Assembly: GCA_037447605.1 (NCBI GenBank)
Contig: CM074806.1
Coordinates: 3,949,755 to 4,013,754 of the forward strand
Source: Zygnema circumcarinatum
Taxonomy: Eukaryota; Streptophyta; Zygnematophyceae; Zygnematales; Zygnemataceae
DNA length: 64,000 bases
Direction: 5' to 3'
In this document: piece by piece, positions 22,469 to 35,800 of the stretch
Layout of the letters: the number at the start of each line of letters is the position of its first letter
How positions within the stretch are numbered: position 1 is the stretch's first letter
Notes under the pieces: generated by a model
Told to the model about the DNA's origin: nothing
What the model saw: only the letters and a program-made list of their open reading frames with translations
Databases searched by the model: none
Position numbers and translations under genes: made by a program

Positions 22469-24024
22469 ATGGCGGCTTTTGATGACGAAGTGGTGAGCAT
22501 AATGCCTGGGGTAGGAGGGAGAGAGTGGCCGTGGCTTGGAATGGGTTAGTGTCTGTTTTACTGTTTGTGGTGTTGCTGTTGGGAGGGAGGGGAGGAAGGA
22601 ATGGGGCGAGGGGGGAAAGGGGGGGGAGGGAAGGGAGAGAGAGAGAGTGTGAGGGGGAGGGAGGGCGCGGAACATTGTTCCGAGTGATAAGTTATTCTTG
22701 AAGCACCGACTGAAAGGGTGAAGGGGGCTCTGTGGTGGTGAAGGATGACTTTGATTTTGGCGGGGATGAAGCAGAGGAAGATAAACCCCTTGAAGGTGGG
22801 CTTGCAACCCTAACTCTTGAAACATACTACGACATGTTATCACAACCAGTTGATGATCTTTATAGCGGAGCGACCTTGGGGAGCTTTCTGGAATCACAAT
22901 CTACAATCTCTGTTACCGTTGTTGTCCGTGAGATATATTATGCTGAAGCCTTTCCCCCCCCCCCCATAGAGGCCATAGTGGGCACCTTCAACAACAAGCC
23001 ATTCACAATTCTCGACATGGTCCCGCATAAAACTCCTTCAAGCATGAAGACCGTATGTCAAAACCATTTAGAGCTACGAATCGGCATCAAGTTTCTTGCA
23101 TGCGGTGTTTGACTGCATTTGTGATATTGAGAGTTTTTGAAAGGGGATACAGGCAACAAGAGACGGTTTGAGGAACTTTTGGAGGATGACGATGAGGAGG
23201 AGCTTTATCCAGCTAAAAAGGTCTGAAGTATTCGAGTCTTCACCTCTGCAAGAATTGAGCAAACTGTTAACTGCTTCGGGAATGTTCTTTGTTTTTATGT
23301 TTGATACCTTCGATAGTCCTCCCACGTACTTGTGATTGTAGCAGCCCACTGTCAGCGGAGAGGATCATGCAACAACAACAATTCTGAATCTACGTTCAAG
23401 GTACTGTCTGCATTTCAGAGCTCCTCCTTGGTTGGTCATGGTATTCGCTTTAGCGCCGATGCAATTTGCTCCCTTTCCTGATGTTTTTGATGGTTTGCCT
23501 CCCTTAACAAGTTGGAGAAGTATGGGGGTCTTGGTTGGGAGGAGAGGCCAGTCTGGAAGAGAAAGATGCGGCCATTGCTGCTCTCCAGGTAAAGCCCTTC
23601 CAGTTCGACGGAATCCTAATAGAACCCACTTATGTTCTAAGCTGCCCAATGTGGTTTCTGTTTTGGAGTACCATAGCTTTTGTTTTTGTCTTTATATTTT
23701 TTGCTTGAAATTCCGTATTCCTTACGTCACGTATGTTGGAAGTACAACTGATCGGCCGTGTGAGTGTGGGTCAGGCTAAGCTGACAGCAACCAATGCGGA
23801 GCTTGAAAGGTGGCGTGATGCCATTCGTGGAGCTTCTCTCTTGCCTCCTGACACGAAGCCCGGTAATGTCTGAATAGAGTTTGAATTCGGGGTTGCGGGT
23901 GGTCATTGTAGTTTTGGCCCACTTTTCCAAACTGCTTTGCCTCTGCTTAGTTTGTTCTACCTTCCCTCTCATCCATCACGCTCTTTTCTTGTTTTTGCTT
24001 TCTCATTCTCATCTCGTTTTCTGT

Positions 24025-24062
<38 letters not shown>

Positions 24063-26194
24063 TCTCTCTCCTCTCTCTCTCTCTTCTTCGCTTCCTTGCA
24101 ATGAAGCAGAGCCTGCACCCGTCATGGAGGAGATCATGAAGCTTGTGGCAAATGATGGCAGAGTGAAGGAGCAGGTAACTTACCCGAAGTGCAAGTATGG
24201 CGTTCAGCCAAAACATTCATGTGCATGCATGAACCGCATTCATAGAACCTACCAATGTTGTTGCGATGTTCCAACCCCCTCAATGGGCCCGTGCCGGTGC
24301 AGCTTCGAGCCGCAAAGCGTCGCGAGAATGTGATGCTCCTTCGCCTCGCGGGGACGGAGCAGGAGATAACCGAGCTCAAGGTGGGGCTGTACGGACAGGT
24401 CAAACTGAACTTGAGAACTGAACTTGGGGCATGCATGCATGGATGCCGGTTGACATGCATGGGCCGGTTGGGATCATAGCGCAGACTCACATAGAGGACA
24501 TGCGGGAGATGCTGAAGCCACCAATGCTCCAAGTGGGTTCCTTTCTCTTTGCCCTTGTCCTTTTCACTTGCTTTTACCCTTATTCCGCTCTCTCTCTCTC
24601 TCTCTCTTTCTCTCCACCTCTCCCCTCCCCCTGCCTTCCTTCTCCTCCCTCCTTCCCCCTCTTCACCGCTCTTTTTCGATTTCACCTAACCTTTCAGGCC
24701 CTAAAACCATAGCAAGTACTGCAAGGATGCAATTGAGTGAGAAATCCCTATTGAAGAGTGCGTCAACATTTGGCTGCAAGCGCCATCGTAGTACGGCCTT
24801 TTTGTGTGCATTTTTGTTCTGTGTGTTTTCTGTTTGACGTACAGATGGGTGTTCGTGGAAAGGGAGATGCAAGCTAACGCCATACTTGTAATTCTCTAAT
24901 TGGATGCGTTTGTTATTGTGGCATGCATATGTGTACATATGTTGGGGGGAAGCAGGCACGAAGATTGATGCTGGACCCTGTTATCCACGCAGAGTTTACT
25001 CATCTCAAGGTTTTCTCAGGCCCTTCTGTTAACCACTGCAACAAAACCTTGAAGTGTTACTTGAAAACTTTAAGTTTTCGTGTGATGGTTTATTCCTTGT
25101 CCTTTAAATCGTTTGACTTTGAACTTTTGCAAACCCTATTTGACGATTCTTGAGATCAATTCTCGATTCCGGCTATTTCATTGTTGGTCAACTCTTTCGC
25201 GTGGATCAGGGCTCATTTCTATGCATGAGCTGATTCTGTTTTCCAGTTCTGTTGAACTGCAGAAACAGTTGCAGGAAGCGGAAAAGAAAGCGCGCACTTT
25301 GCAGGATGATCTGGCTGCCGTTCAGTTCACTCCACACAGCAAACACGGCAAAATGCTGATGGCAAAATGCAGAACTCTGCAGGAGGAAAATGAGGAGATT
25401 GGCCTGCAGGCATCGGAAGGGAAGGTGAAGTTCTCACTCTTCTTATTGGTCATGTTTGAAATGATGCAAAGTCGTGAGTTTTCTAAAAACTCTAAAGTTC
25501 AAATCTTTACAATAGTTTGTCTTCGGTTTCCGGGGGGGGGTGGTTATGTTGTGCAGATTCATGAGCTGGAAAACAAACTTGCTTTACAGAAGCAACTGAA
25601 TGCGGAACTTAACCAGGCATACTCAGGTGCTCCTACCTTCCAGCTCTCGAGGTGTCTATTTAAGTCGGAAATAGAGGAGAATTACCAACCGTGATGCTTT
25701 CCCTTTATCTAAACTCTAAGGGAGTGTTGCTTTCAGGGCCATCCTTTGGCTGTTGTGAATGGTCGTATACTGAAGGGAATTGAGGGTTTGCTTCCGCAGA
25801 ACTGAAGGAGTATGTCGACGATATGACACAGGAGGAGGAAAAGCTGCAAGCACGCGTAGGTTCTTGGGGTGTGTCAGGACGTGTGTGTGTATTGGCAGAA
25901 CATGCATATGACGATAGTGACGAGAATGATATTTCTTTGTTTCTTTTGTTTTTTTACCCCCAGATATATTCACTTCAGCGGCAGCTGAATCAGCGGGATA
26001 AGGAGCTCAATCAGCAGCTTGCAGCACGCGAGCACCGGAGGCAGGCGAGATTAGCGGAGAAGGAGAGGGAGATGAAGTCAAAGAGAGAGAAGATAGAGCC
26101 GCCAAAAGTGGTGGAGGAGATGGTTCCAGTGGAGGAGACACTTGCCCTTCCGGCGGCGGCAATGGAAGATGTTAAAGAGGCACAGCTTGTCTAG
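22469..26194 (+). CDS. FIP37: FIP37 / WTAP, m6A methyltransferase complex subunit
   Basis: Fourteen small exons: 22469-22492, 22744-22795, 23153-23220, 23342-23393, 23542-23588, 23775-23862, 24110-24174, 24303-24380, 24485-24532, 24956-25009, 25263-25424, 25557-25626, 25800-25855 and 25964-26194, giving 364 residues. Diagnostic blocks: ARRLMLDPVIHAEFTHLK, FTPHSKHGKMLMAKCRTLQ followed by EENEEIGLQASEGKIHELE, then a long coiled coil to near the C-terminus. FIP37/WTAP is nuclear and scaffolds the MTA/MTB m6A writer. The N-terminus is acidic (DDFDFGGDEAEED). Junctions are phase-consistent, but the 23393/23542 junction needs a weak GTTCAA donor, and the acceptors at 22744 and 25263 are not strong. 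The gene has an ATG in ACCATGGC. Confidence 0.9.
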
Positions 26195-27206
26195 AAACGC
26201 TTCCTTTGTACTGAGTTACAGCCTCTCAATTCAAGTCCCAAAGAAGTTCATAATGTGGGATCAGTAGTCCATGGTATTCCCCAATGAACCATGTTCATGT
26301 TGTTGAGAATAGTAGTTGTGCCGGAATTCTCTAGACAAACATCCATGGAAACAAGATTGACCCATGAGTCGATCCACAGCAACAACTCGCTTCTGGCCAT
26401 CCCTTCTGCTACCCAGTCCTCTGCTATCCATTATGGAGGCTTTAATGAGACACATAAGTTTTAGAAAGCGATTCTGAAAAGACAACAAAATGAAGGAGAG
26501 TTTGCTTTCCCTTCACTTACATCACTCCCGTCGTGGTTTCAATCGAGAAGACGAGGGTGGTAAAACTGCCGTGCCACGAGCGTGACCGTAAAACTGCACA
26601 GAAGCAGGCGAAGGGGAACACATGGAATCGGCCATAGCATCTGCGGTCGCCCTCCTGCACTGCATTCCAGGACCCGTTTTATTTTATCGCAGGTCTTGGA
26701 CGGCAAACCCTAACCCTAACGGCTGAGCCATGGGGAACATCTTCTGTGAGACATCGTCCTCCTGTCCGCCATGGCGTGTGACTGCGACCGACTTCTTAAA
26801 AACCTTTTTTTCTTAAACGAGCAGGAAGAGTTGGCCGTTTTAGGGTTTCGAACGTTATATTTTAAGTGTTTGGTTTAATTCCTTTTTTGGAGTGTGACAT
26901 TTGTGCTGTTAATTTTTTTCTTTTTTTAAATGTGCACTCTCCCCCGGACCCGCCAAGTGTAATAGGAAAAGCGGGAATTCGTATATTGTGTTTTTTGATG
27001 TTTCTGCATTACGTATTTGACTCTAAACTTCTTAATTGTTAGTAACTGAAGAATGCGTGGTCGGCTGGTTGTTTCGAAGTTTAGGGTTATCTTCGAAAAG
27101 TGAAATGTAGGCATTGCCATTTTTAAACTTGCCTTACCTTTCTCCTCTGTAGCTTAAGGGGAGATTAAGGCGACCATGTGTGGTATTGGCATTGGCAGCA
27201 CACGGC
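26195..27206. other. Intergenic region between FIP37 and the EF-hand gene
   Basis: No coding exon was recognised. A telobox-like AAACCCTAACCCTAACGG lies at 26705-26720, about 490 bases before the EF-hand start. The remainder is moderately AT-rich. Confidence 0.45.
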
Positions 27207-28232
27207 ATGAGCGACAAACGAGTGCAGAAAATTATCGACAAAGTTTTTTATGAGCTCGCTGACATGGACCGCGACCAGGACCAAGGGCGACTCACCATGA
27301 ACTTTGCAGAGCTCTACATCGGCATCCTCTTGGTGTACAAGTAAATTTAAAGGGCGTTTGCTTGAATGCCTTTTCTCGGGCATTTCATCCTTTCGTTTTT
27401 GAAAGGGCATGTAACGTTTAAAAAATGATTGTTTGCTGCCTCTCCATAGTGCTCTCCATCTCTATCACCCTCTCCATCCTCTCCGCTCCTCTCCTATCGC
27501 TCTCGCTGTCACTGCCTCCTTTCCCCTCGTTTCTTTCCCTCCCTCTCTTCCCTCCTCTCGCCCTCTCACGCAACTCTATCCCAGTTTCTGCTTTCGACTC
27601 TCCCTCTCCCTTTCCCAAAAATCTTTTCTCCAGCTCCGTCTTTCCTTATTCAGTGGTTACTTTGATTTGGGGGCCAGCGAAATCAATAAATTGACAAATG
27701 TACACAGCGACCCTCCACGACGAGAAGAGGTTGCAAAAATGCTGCAGGTGAAGCTTGCCGAAAAAGGAAGGGGATGAAATGGGAGAGAAGAATGAGAGGG
27801 GCAGACAGACGAATGGAGAGAGAGAGAGAGAGGGAGGAAGAGACTGAGCCGAACGAATGCTTCAGGGTCAGAAGAGAGAGCTTTCAAAATGTAGGAGCTT
27901 AAACTGCCCCTTCTGTTCCCTTTTGTGTTTGTTTATATCCCTGAGAAATTTTCCTCGGTGACATGCTTCAGGAATTTGACGCCAACCATGACGGCGCGCT
28001 GGACCGCCAAGAGTTCGAAGGCTTTGTCCTTCACTTCACGAAGGGCGCCACCAAACAAGTCACGAAAAACCTCTTCGTTGAGTGCGTCCTCGTGCCGGCC
28101 CTCGTCTTCGCCACCAAGTCCGCCACAAGGCCCGTGAAGAGGGTGGGCCCGGTGGTGCAGAGAATCCCCGAAGCCCTCATGACTGTGGGCTACTTGGGGC
28201 TGCTCTCGGCGGTGGGGCTCAAGGTCGGCTGA
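27207..28232 (+). CDS. Calcium-binding EF-hand protein with hydrophobic C-terminus
   Basis: Three exons: 27207-27340, 27678-27747 and 27972-28232, giving 154 residues. A canonical EF-hand loop occupies residues 71-82 (DANHDGALDRQE, with acidic or oxygen ligands at positions 1, 3, 5, 9 and 12). An earlier segment (ADMDRDQDQGRLTMNFAE) resembles a degenerate first hand. The last third (VLVPALVFATKSAT, then YLGLLSAVGLKV) contains hydrophobic stretches and basic linkers, as in a plant family of small EF-hand proteins of unknown function. The upstream ATG at 27175 is out of frame and quickly stopped, so 27207 was chosen. The 3' flank holds the 27-bp minisatellite. Confidence 0.85.
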
Positions 28233-29048
28233 TGGGCCGGCATGGTGCTATTATTGTACATATGTTGTGTGGAGCGAACATGAAAGGCTGTTGTGGGAAG
28301 CACTGCAGCCTAGCGTTTTTGTGGGTCCGACCAATGGGTCCATGCATGTTTGGCCCAACAAATGGGTCATGCATGTTTAGCCCAACAAATGGGTCATGCA
28401 TGTTTGGCCCAACAAATGGGACATGCATGTTTGGCCCAACAAATGTTTGGCCCAACAAATAGGACATGCATGTTTGGCCCAACAAATAGGACATGCATGT
28501 TTGGCCAACAAATAGGACATGCATGTTTGGCCCAACAACAGGTCATGCATGTTTCTCCCAACAAGTAGCTCATGCATGTTTGGATCGGTGAAGGCCGATT
28601 TGGGCACTAGGGAATGTCAATGTTGTCAACTTTTGTAACGTATCGAGTGATTTTTTTTCTTCCCCTTTTTAAATTAAAGCGTAAAGCGTTCGTTCTTAGA
28701 ACGGCGACCATTTTGCCCCTTCATGTTGAAGGTCGAACTTGGGTTGTGACAATTTTGGAAGCATCTGCACCGTCCATTGGCAGTAGCCCTCGAAGCGTCC
28801 TGACCGTCCACGTTTCCCGAGAGTCCCAGCCCGTTACCAATAACACACGTGAAGCCTCCGCAGATTCATAAACATATAACGACCCTTCTTATGATTCCCG
28901 TAAAGTTGAAGTAGAAACGCTTAACTGTACATGTATCGGCAGGAGTTCGAACAGTAAGTTTTCGCAGGCGTCCTCCATTAGGGTTTGCGGCTGGAGAAGG
29001 AGCGGAGGCTGCCACGTGGCGCTTTGCCGCGAAGGAGAAGCCTCGGCC
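28233..29048. other. Intergenic region between the EF-hand and TMX2-like genes
   Basis: After the minisatellite no repeat or gene was recognised. CACGTG at 29013-29018 (GCCACGTGGC, a perfect 10-base palindrome) lies 31 bases before the TMX2-like ATG. Confidence 0.45.
28338..28584. repeat. 27-bp minisatellite, about nine units
   Basis: Units of about 27 bases reading GTCATGCATGTTTGGCCCAA plus CAAATGG, with point changes, one unit lacking its first part (near 28440) and decay toward the right end. It lies 106 bases after the EF-hand stop, probably in or near the 3' untranslated region. Each unit carries the palindrome ATGCAT. Confidence 0.95.
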
Positions 29049-32000
29049 ATGGCGAGGGTGGAGCTCTCCTTCCTCCTCTCTCCATATTACATCCTTCACA
29101 CAATGGCTCTCTCATCTTGGCTACTGGTCCGCTTGCTTGTCCTCCGTGGAGGGTCTCCTTCCATTCAGGAAGCCATGGCTAGATGGGTATGCACCTCACC
29201 CTCTCCTCCTCCCCCTCTCGCTCTATCACACCCCGCCTCCCCGCCTGCATCCTCCTTTCTCACCCGCCTTCCGTCCTGCCTCTTCCTCCCTCCCCTCTCG
29301 CTCACGCCCTCCCCCTCTCACCCCCCTCCCCCCCTGCCTCTCCATTGGCGAAGATAGTCCATTCCCTCTCTCTTCTCTCCCTCTTTCACCCCCCACCCTC
29401 CTCCTGTCCTGCATTCTTCCCCCTCTCTGTCCCCACCGCCTCCTGCCTCCCCTCCCCGCCCTCCTTCCCCCTTCCTGCCCGCCCCCTCCCTTCCCTTCCG
29501 ATCCCCCTCCCTCCCTCTCTCCCTTCCTCACCTCAACAATGGCGGTTGTCATTGCAGGAGTGGCAGACAGCAATTGCATTTTTTATGACAACTGCTCTGA
29601 AGGTCAGTAGCTCCTCTTGAGAGGTCTTTTCCCATTTGACAGGTAGAAAAGGATGCATGTTTGCCAAAAGGCCTTGCCGTGGGGTATCGCTTTGTCGGGA
29701 CATTTCAGCGTGTGTTAAAAAGGGAATTTCAAAACAGCATCAAGTTGTAGAAGCCCCGGTTTTTGCAGATGGAGTTGTAGAAGCTTCCGGAAGCTCAGAG
29801 GGAACCTTGAATGGGTTGACAACAGCTGTGGCAGTCTCCAACTGTGGAAGCATTTCTTGGGAGGACATTTCTGTACGGGCAGGTATGAGGGATCTCTTTC
29901 AAACAATCATTATCTAGCTGTACCGACAATCTTTATGGGCAAAGCTGGGGTTTGAGGGCAAAATTTTTGGAAATAGAAATTGAAATGATTTTGCTATAAT
30001 TCACTTCAAATGTTTTTAAGTTTAAGTGAGTTTTACTTGGGAAGAGGGCTCTCAAGGGCTTAATACATATGATTTTTTCTTGAGGATAAGGTGTCCTTAA
30101 TGAGCGGAGCGGATAACCTGCTATGGCGGTAATAAAAATGGAACGAGCAAGAATAGTACATGAAGGATAGCCACACGTATATGTATGTATGGATATTAAC
30201 TCTTACTGAGTTGCGTTTTTTTGTCGTTTCTTTTACGGAAAAAAAATCCAGCTTGTCGTATTGCTGCTGACTTGGACGCTGGACGTGCGCCTCTTCGCGT
30301 GGTACTGTGTACTATTTGCAGGTGCTTTGCTCTTCTCCTCGCTCTTGTCAACCACTGCTCGTCAGAGCGTCATCACTCTTTAGCTCTCTTGCTCATTGCT
30401 CCCGTCCACCAGTTTTCACTCGTCCCCACGTCCTTTCCTATGCCTCCCTTTCTCTTCCGATTCCTGTCCCTTTTCCTTTCTCTCTCCCTCTCTATCCGTC
30501 CCCTTTCATCCCCTCCCTCAGTCGGCTCACTCGGCCCTCCTCTCTCCTCGTTTTTATTGTGTGCTGGTTTACGCCAGACCTTTAGCGCTAGAGTGAAAAA
30601 TCTAACATTTGGTGCCTCAACAACAGAGTTGCTTGGCCAGGATAGGGTCGAGGACTTTATTTAGGGCTTGCATATAAATTTCTTTTGGATGCAAACTCCA
30701 CATATGTAGGCTTCTGCTGAGGGAGCTAGACCACTTTTTGTAGCAAATTATGGGCTGGAAATTCACTCTCATGCTGCATTTTGTCGTGGAGGGGACCTAT
30801 GCGGACAGTTTTATTCTTTATGTGTCCACAACCGATGTACAGTGGCCCAGGTGAGCTCGTCTTTCTGAACTAAGGGGTTTCAGGTCGTTTGAAGACGATG
30901 CATGTACAACGCAACTTCATATAAAGCAATCTCTGTATGCTGCCGTCCTGCTGTCAAAAGAATACGCTTCAAAGGAAAGAAGGAAAGCATGTATGAATCA
31001 TTCAGCTCCGCATCATTTTGTAATGGTGGAAGAGTTGAAAAGTATAAATGATGCCAAAGTAGGTGGCGATGTTGATGATTCTTAGAACGGGCTGCAGCTG
31101 AGTGACATGGGGGGGAGGGAAGTATTGCAGAAGAGGTGGTGCATGTGCTGACTCAGCGATCGTTGGAGGAGATAATTACAAATGGAGGGAAAGGAACCAC
31201 ATGGCTTGTATGTGGCCTTCTGCAGGAGCTGCTTGCTGTTTTCTGGCCTTCTATTTTTTTTCTTGTGTTCCTTTTCCCATTTAGGATGGTCTGCCTTTAG
31301 TTGGTGCAAGTTCTCAATTGTGTTCCTGCTTCCATTTCTGGATGCTGGAGTGTATGGACATCTATTGTTCAGTTCTGACGCCTTTTTGCTCTTTGTGCTG
31401 GCTGGGCCTAAGGGCAGGTGTTCATCTACGCCCACTGGTCTCCTCAATGCGCACAGCTCTCCCGCATCTTCTCCGACCTCTCTGTGCGGTGCCACTTTCT
31501 TCTCCTTTCCTCCCACTTTGGGTCTCTCCCCATTGCCTGGAAACAGTTCATGTGGACTCTATGGCTGAAAATGTCACGAACAATAACAGGGCCAATTCGT
31601 ATGTTTTGCATGTGTTCTTGTGAGCGCAGGTACTCCCATTCTGCTCTCAAATTTGGGCAGGTTGATGTCGGTCGATGGCCCGGTGTAGCGCTCTTGTGCG
31701 GAGTGGACACCAGCTGTAGGCTTCTCTCCTCTTTCCTTTGCATCACCTGCCATTTCTTTACGCCCCGACCTGCCCTCTACGTGAGAGATGACAATGTATC
31801 GAGTTGATAGTTGAAGGTGGGTTTGGATGAAGCAGTGTTCACATCGAGTCTGCCAACTTTCATCCTTTTAGAGGACGGAGAGGAGGCGGCTCGGCTGCCT
31901 CTCCTCGCCAAGGATGGGACTACGAAGGCCGCCGATTTCTCGCAGGTGGGCATTCACCGCCCCTATTCCACGGATGGAATTCTGATTTTTTCTTTATTCT

Positions 32001-32373
32001 TCATTTCTCCTTTGTGCTTTTTGTCAAGAACCTGAACAGCCTTTTCGGGTTGCCCCTCTAGTGTTCGTATTGCTTGGATCATTCTTGAAAGCGAGTGGGA
32101 GGTCGAAAGGCAAGCGGAGATTTATAGTGAATATGTCTTTAAGAATGCTAACCTTAACAAAGTCGTACTTACCGGACCTACGGTGAATGCTAACTTATTA
32201 CAAAGTCATGTTAAACATGCGTGCGATTGGAGGCCATATTGCAGAGCTCGATGGCGCGCGTGTTTGAACTGGACATGCGGCGCGTGAAGAGCCGTTCTCG
32301 GTCAGGAGGGCCCCCGAGGCGCAGGGATGCATTGAAGGGGAACTCACAGTCGCACAGGAACAGATATTGGTAG
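29049..32373 (+). CDS. TMX2-like thioredoxin-related membrane protein
   Basis: Eight exons proposed: 29049-29186, 29558-29602, 30252-30308, 30578-30646, 31418-31488, 31630-31684, 31811-31945 and 32245-32373, giving 232 residues. The N-terminal part is hydrophobic (signal or membrane helices). The thioredoxin-like part reads VFIYAHWSPQC, ALKFGQVDVGRWPG and LPTFILLEDGEEAARLP, the order seen in TMX2-type ER proteins. The active-site position is W-S-P-Q-C, with a single Cys where thioredoxins have CxxC, so classical disulfide exchange is doubtful. The C-terminus (FELDMRRVKSRSRSGGPPRR) is basic. Boundaries of exons 3 and 4 are the least certain; an alternative donor/acceptor pair is also in phase. 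An in-frame ATG at 29016 is an alternative start. Confidence 0.8.
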
Positions 32374-32833
32374 CTTTGTTATTCAAGCTTTGGAATTCAA
32401 AGAAAGAAACTGGAAGCTTTACGGTCATGAATGCGATATTCGTGCTTTGTGAATGTTCTCGGTCATGATGCGCCATGTTCTTCACATTCTGTAAGGTTTT
32501 CAACTGATGTTCTCGAAAAAGGTTCGACATGAGAGCCCTAAATGAAAATATATCCCTTAGTGACATTTATGTAATTGTTGTTTCAATCCAGCCAATTTTT
32601 TTCATTCATGGGCTCAACTTCTCCAGTTCCCAGTGCCTCTTAAGCCATGACACAACATCTTCCAATCTGCTGACAATTTGCTGACATTAAGAAAAAATGC
32701 AATTTTTCTCCCTTCTGCATCTGGTGTGGCGAAACAAAAGCTCACAAAACTTGGCTCTCCATGATCTCCATCCCTACAAAGTGCTTCATCTCATCTGAAT
32801 AGTGACTGCGCGCCTCAAAGCCGCATGCATCCC

Positions 32834-35800
32834 TCAGCCGACATACCCCAAGTAATGGAGCACCACGGCGAGCAGCAGAACGAGCACGGCAAGGAGCAGC
32901 AGAGGCTGCCGTAAGAGCCAGTCCTTGGCCTTCCCCGCAACTTCCTTTGCGCGGTTGGCGCGCTCCGCCCACTTCATCTGCGCACCCAACCAGCCAACCA
33001 TGTACACCTTCACTTCTCCAATTCACTTTTTGATTGTGCACGAGAGAGAGAGAGAGACGATCCTCACTCTTGAATGAAAGACAAGAAGGGTTCTGGCGTA
33101 ATGCCAACACATGCGAAGCACCATTCCAGCAGAAAGGTACTCAGGTACGGAGGCTTACCATGGCCGTCATCTGCTCGGGAGTGAGCTGCGCCATGGCCTC
33201 CTGCGCTTTTCTCGCCTGCTCAGCAGACATCTTGAAGCCGGCTTTCTCACTCATCTCTGCCATCGTCTCCGGACTCATCCCCTTCATCATCTCCGTCATC
33301 ATCTGGCAAACGACACTAACCGAATCAGTCGTGCGAATCAACAAGTTGCGATTACACCCATATAAATGAGATACAGAAAGAGGCACGAAGTTCTCTTATA
33401 ATTTTCTTTTCACAGAAACTGGCCAAGAGATGTGCATAGTTCAGACACCTGCACTGTCGAGCACCTACCTGCTCTGGACGTGCTAGTCTTTGAGAGAATG
33501 TTAGAACAGGATTCAGAAGATGGTCAGCCAAGATTGATTCCGACTACGTGCAAGATAAATAGATTCACATAGCCACACACATTCAATTTCCAAGACCACT
33601 TTAAACCCAGCTAATAAGCTCTCGAATCGAAACTCATAACATCTCCGACCGACATACGGTCCTCAGCAAACCCCACTATACATACCTTCATCATTTCAGG
33701 ATTCTTCATTTGCTCTTGCATCTGTCGTTGCATTTCAGGTGTCATAGACGGCAGCCCTCCTGGCCCGGCACCCAAGTCTGAAAAGTCTCCTCCCAGCCTT
33801 TGGGAATTCCTTACATCCTCCTCTCTACCCCGCATCAACGTATCCTTGGTCCCTCTACTGCCTGTAATGGTTTCAGTCACAGGAGTTCCACTTCCAGTAG
33901 CTTCTTGCAGGACTGCTGCAGGTGCATGGGAAGGACTCGAGGATGCGAAACTATCCCTACCTACTCCTGGATGCATTGTCCGTGCCATCCTCGTATACCT
34001 TTCAAGCTCTTCAGGGGCCATATTCTTCATCATCTGGCTAGCTGTCCGAGCCATTTCAGGAGACACAGCTCCTCCAGAGAGCGCTGCCAAAGTCTCAGGG
34101 TCTACATTTCCCATCATAGCTTGCATTTGCCTGCAGAGGAGCCACCCAAGTGCTCATCATTCCGGCGGGACACTCATATGCGTAATATGTCATATCCATT
34201 TCACTAGATAGTGCAATCACAAGGAGACAAGGGAACACGGAGGACAGTCAGCTTCAGCTTCGCCAAGGCGTTAGCCATACTCTTAATTATTCATTGTCTT
34301 CAAAGGGTTCCTCACCAAACATGATTCAAGAGAGACCCACCTAATCAGATCTGGATTCTTTTGCAGAGCCTCCATCTGCATTTGCCACATCCCATCATCC
34401 ATTGACCCAAAAGGAGATCGACCTGGAAAAGGTGACGAAGCATTGGACGCGCCTGAGAAACTGTCCATACTTTCGCTATTGTTGCTAAGTTGAGCCTCCT
34501 CTTCAGTGATGTCTTCGATGATCAATCCTGCAATCAGATGGACAGGTCAAAAAAATCGATCACATATTCCATTTTGTCACTCTCAACACTTGAGGTGTTC
34601 AGCTCCTCCGCTAATAACTTTCCTCTAATCTCTACAACTGTTCCATACCAAAAACACTGATTCAAACTGCCACATACCCCTTGCATTTCACAGACAAGCC
34701 TTCTCCTACATACTCGCTGCATGATGATGATGCAAAGTTTGACTTCGTCTAAGGCCCAATACAGGGCGCAATTGGGAAGGTCCAACGACTTACCGTCTGA
34801 AGACTGAATCACCTTCACGTCATCCTCTGTGTCGCCCTTCTCCTGAAGTTGAATGCGTGCATCCCTACCCTCCAAGAAGATTATAGTTGTTAGTAGAGGG
34901 CTAATCAGTTCCTTGTGCTTCACCATCGGAATTTGCCCACTCTGCCTCCACCAAAAGGTGATAAACCGAAGATTCAGCAACTTCATTTCAATAACAATCA
35001 CACAGCCATCCCATAAGACTCTATCTCTGCAGAAACGAACTAGGAAAACCTTGGTGATCAAGCTCAAGTCAGTGACTTCCCGCTTCAGAAACGATTCACC
35101 TTCTATTTCTTAGGCCCAAGAGGTGCCACCAGTCCCATAGTCATTCACACATTCTGATTCAATACTGTGATGGATAATCCCTTTCATTTGAATACAACCA
35201 ACATGGCCTTACACATGCTAATGGACATTGGCCATATTGTCACTACCACATGAGAAACAGGGAGCATTCCAAAATCAAGAGCTGGCTGTGTACTTATCAT
35301 GTTTCCGCCAAAATTCACTTTAAAAACCCTGGGCGTACCTTAACACTGAGGCTAACGTTTCATCATCAGGTGAGAGGTCAGCCGCTCTTTTTAGATCTGC
35401 AACTGCTGCCTGCAGCATGCACCAGAAAAATCACAGAGCATAGGTCGGAAGTAGGATATACTGCAAATTCCACGCACAAAAGGAAGCATTGTAAACTAGG
35501 TTCGACAACCCCCTCGTTCTCCAATAATAGTATGGAGGTACTACAGACTATTTAAGGGCCGACCTGACGTGTATAGCGAAAAGAATTAAAGTTAGGCGTA
35601 CAAATCAAGGCATAAGTTCAACTGGATACCCAGCCAGATACTCATAGAAGGATAATAGGTGGTGCAGTTGTAGTCAAGGGCTTTCGAGCGCACCTCACCT
35701 TCAAGTTCCCCTGCTCCTTGTAAGCTTGCCCTCTTCTGTACAGTGCCTTTACATTGTTTGAGTCCTCCTTAAGCACCTGCACAAGTGCCAGGTTTGGTTC

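Noticed and set aside
28338-28584. CRISPR-like array
   Set aside because: Units are contiguous with no unique spacers. It is a minisatellite in a eukaryotic gene flank.
29183-29620. Open frames on both strands in TMX2 intron 1
   Set aside because: CT-rich low-complexity intron lying between two in-phase coding exons.
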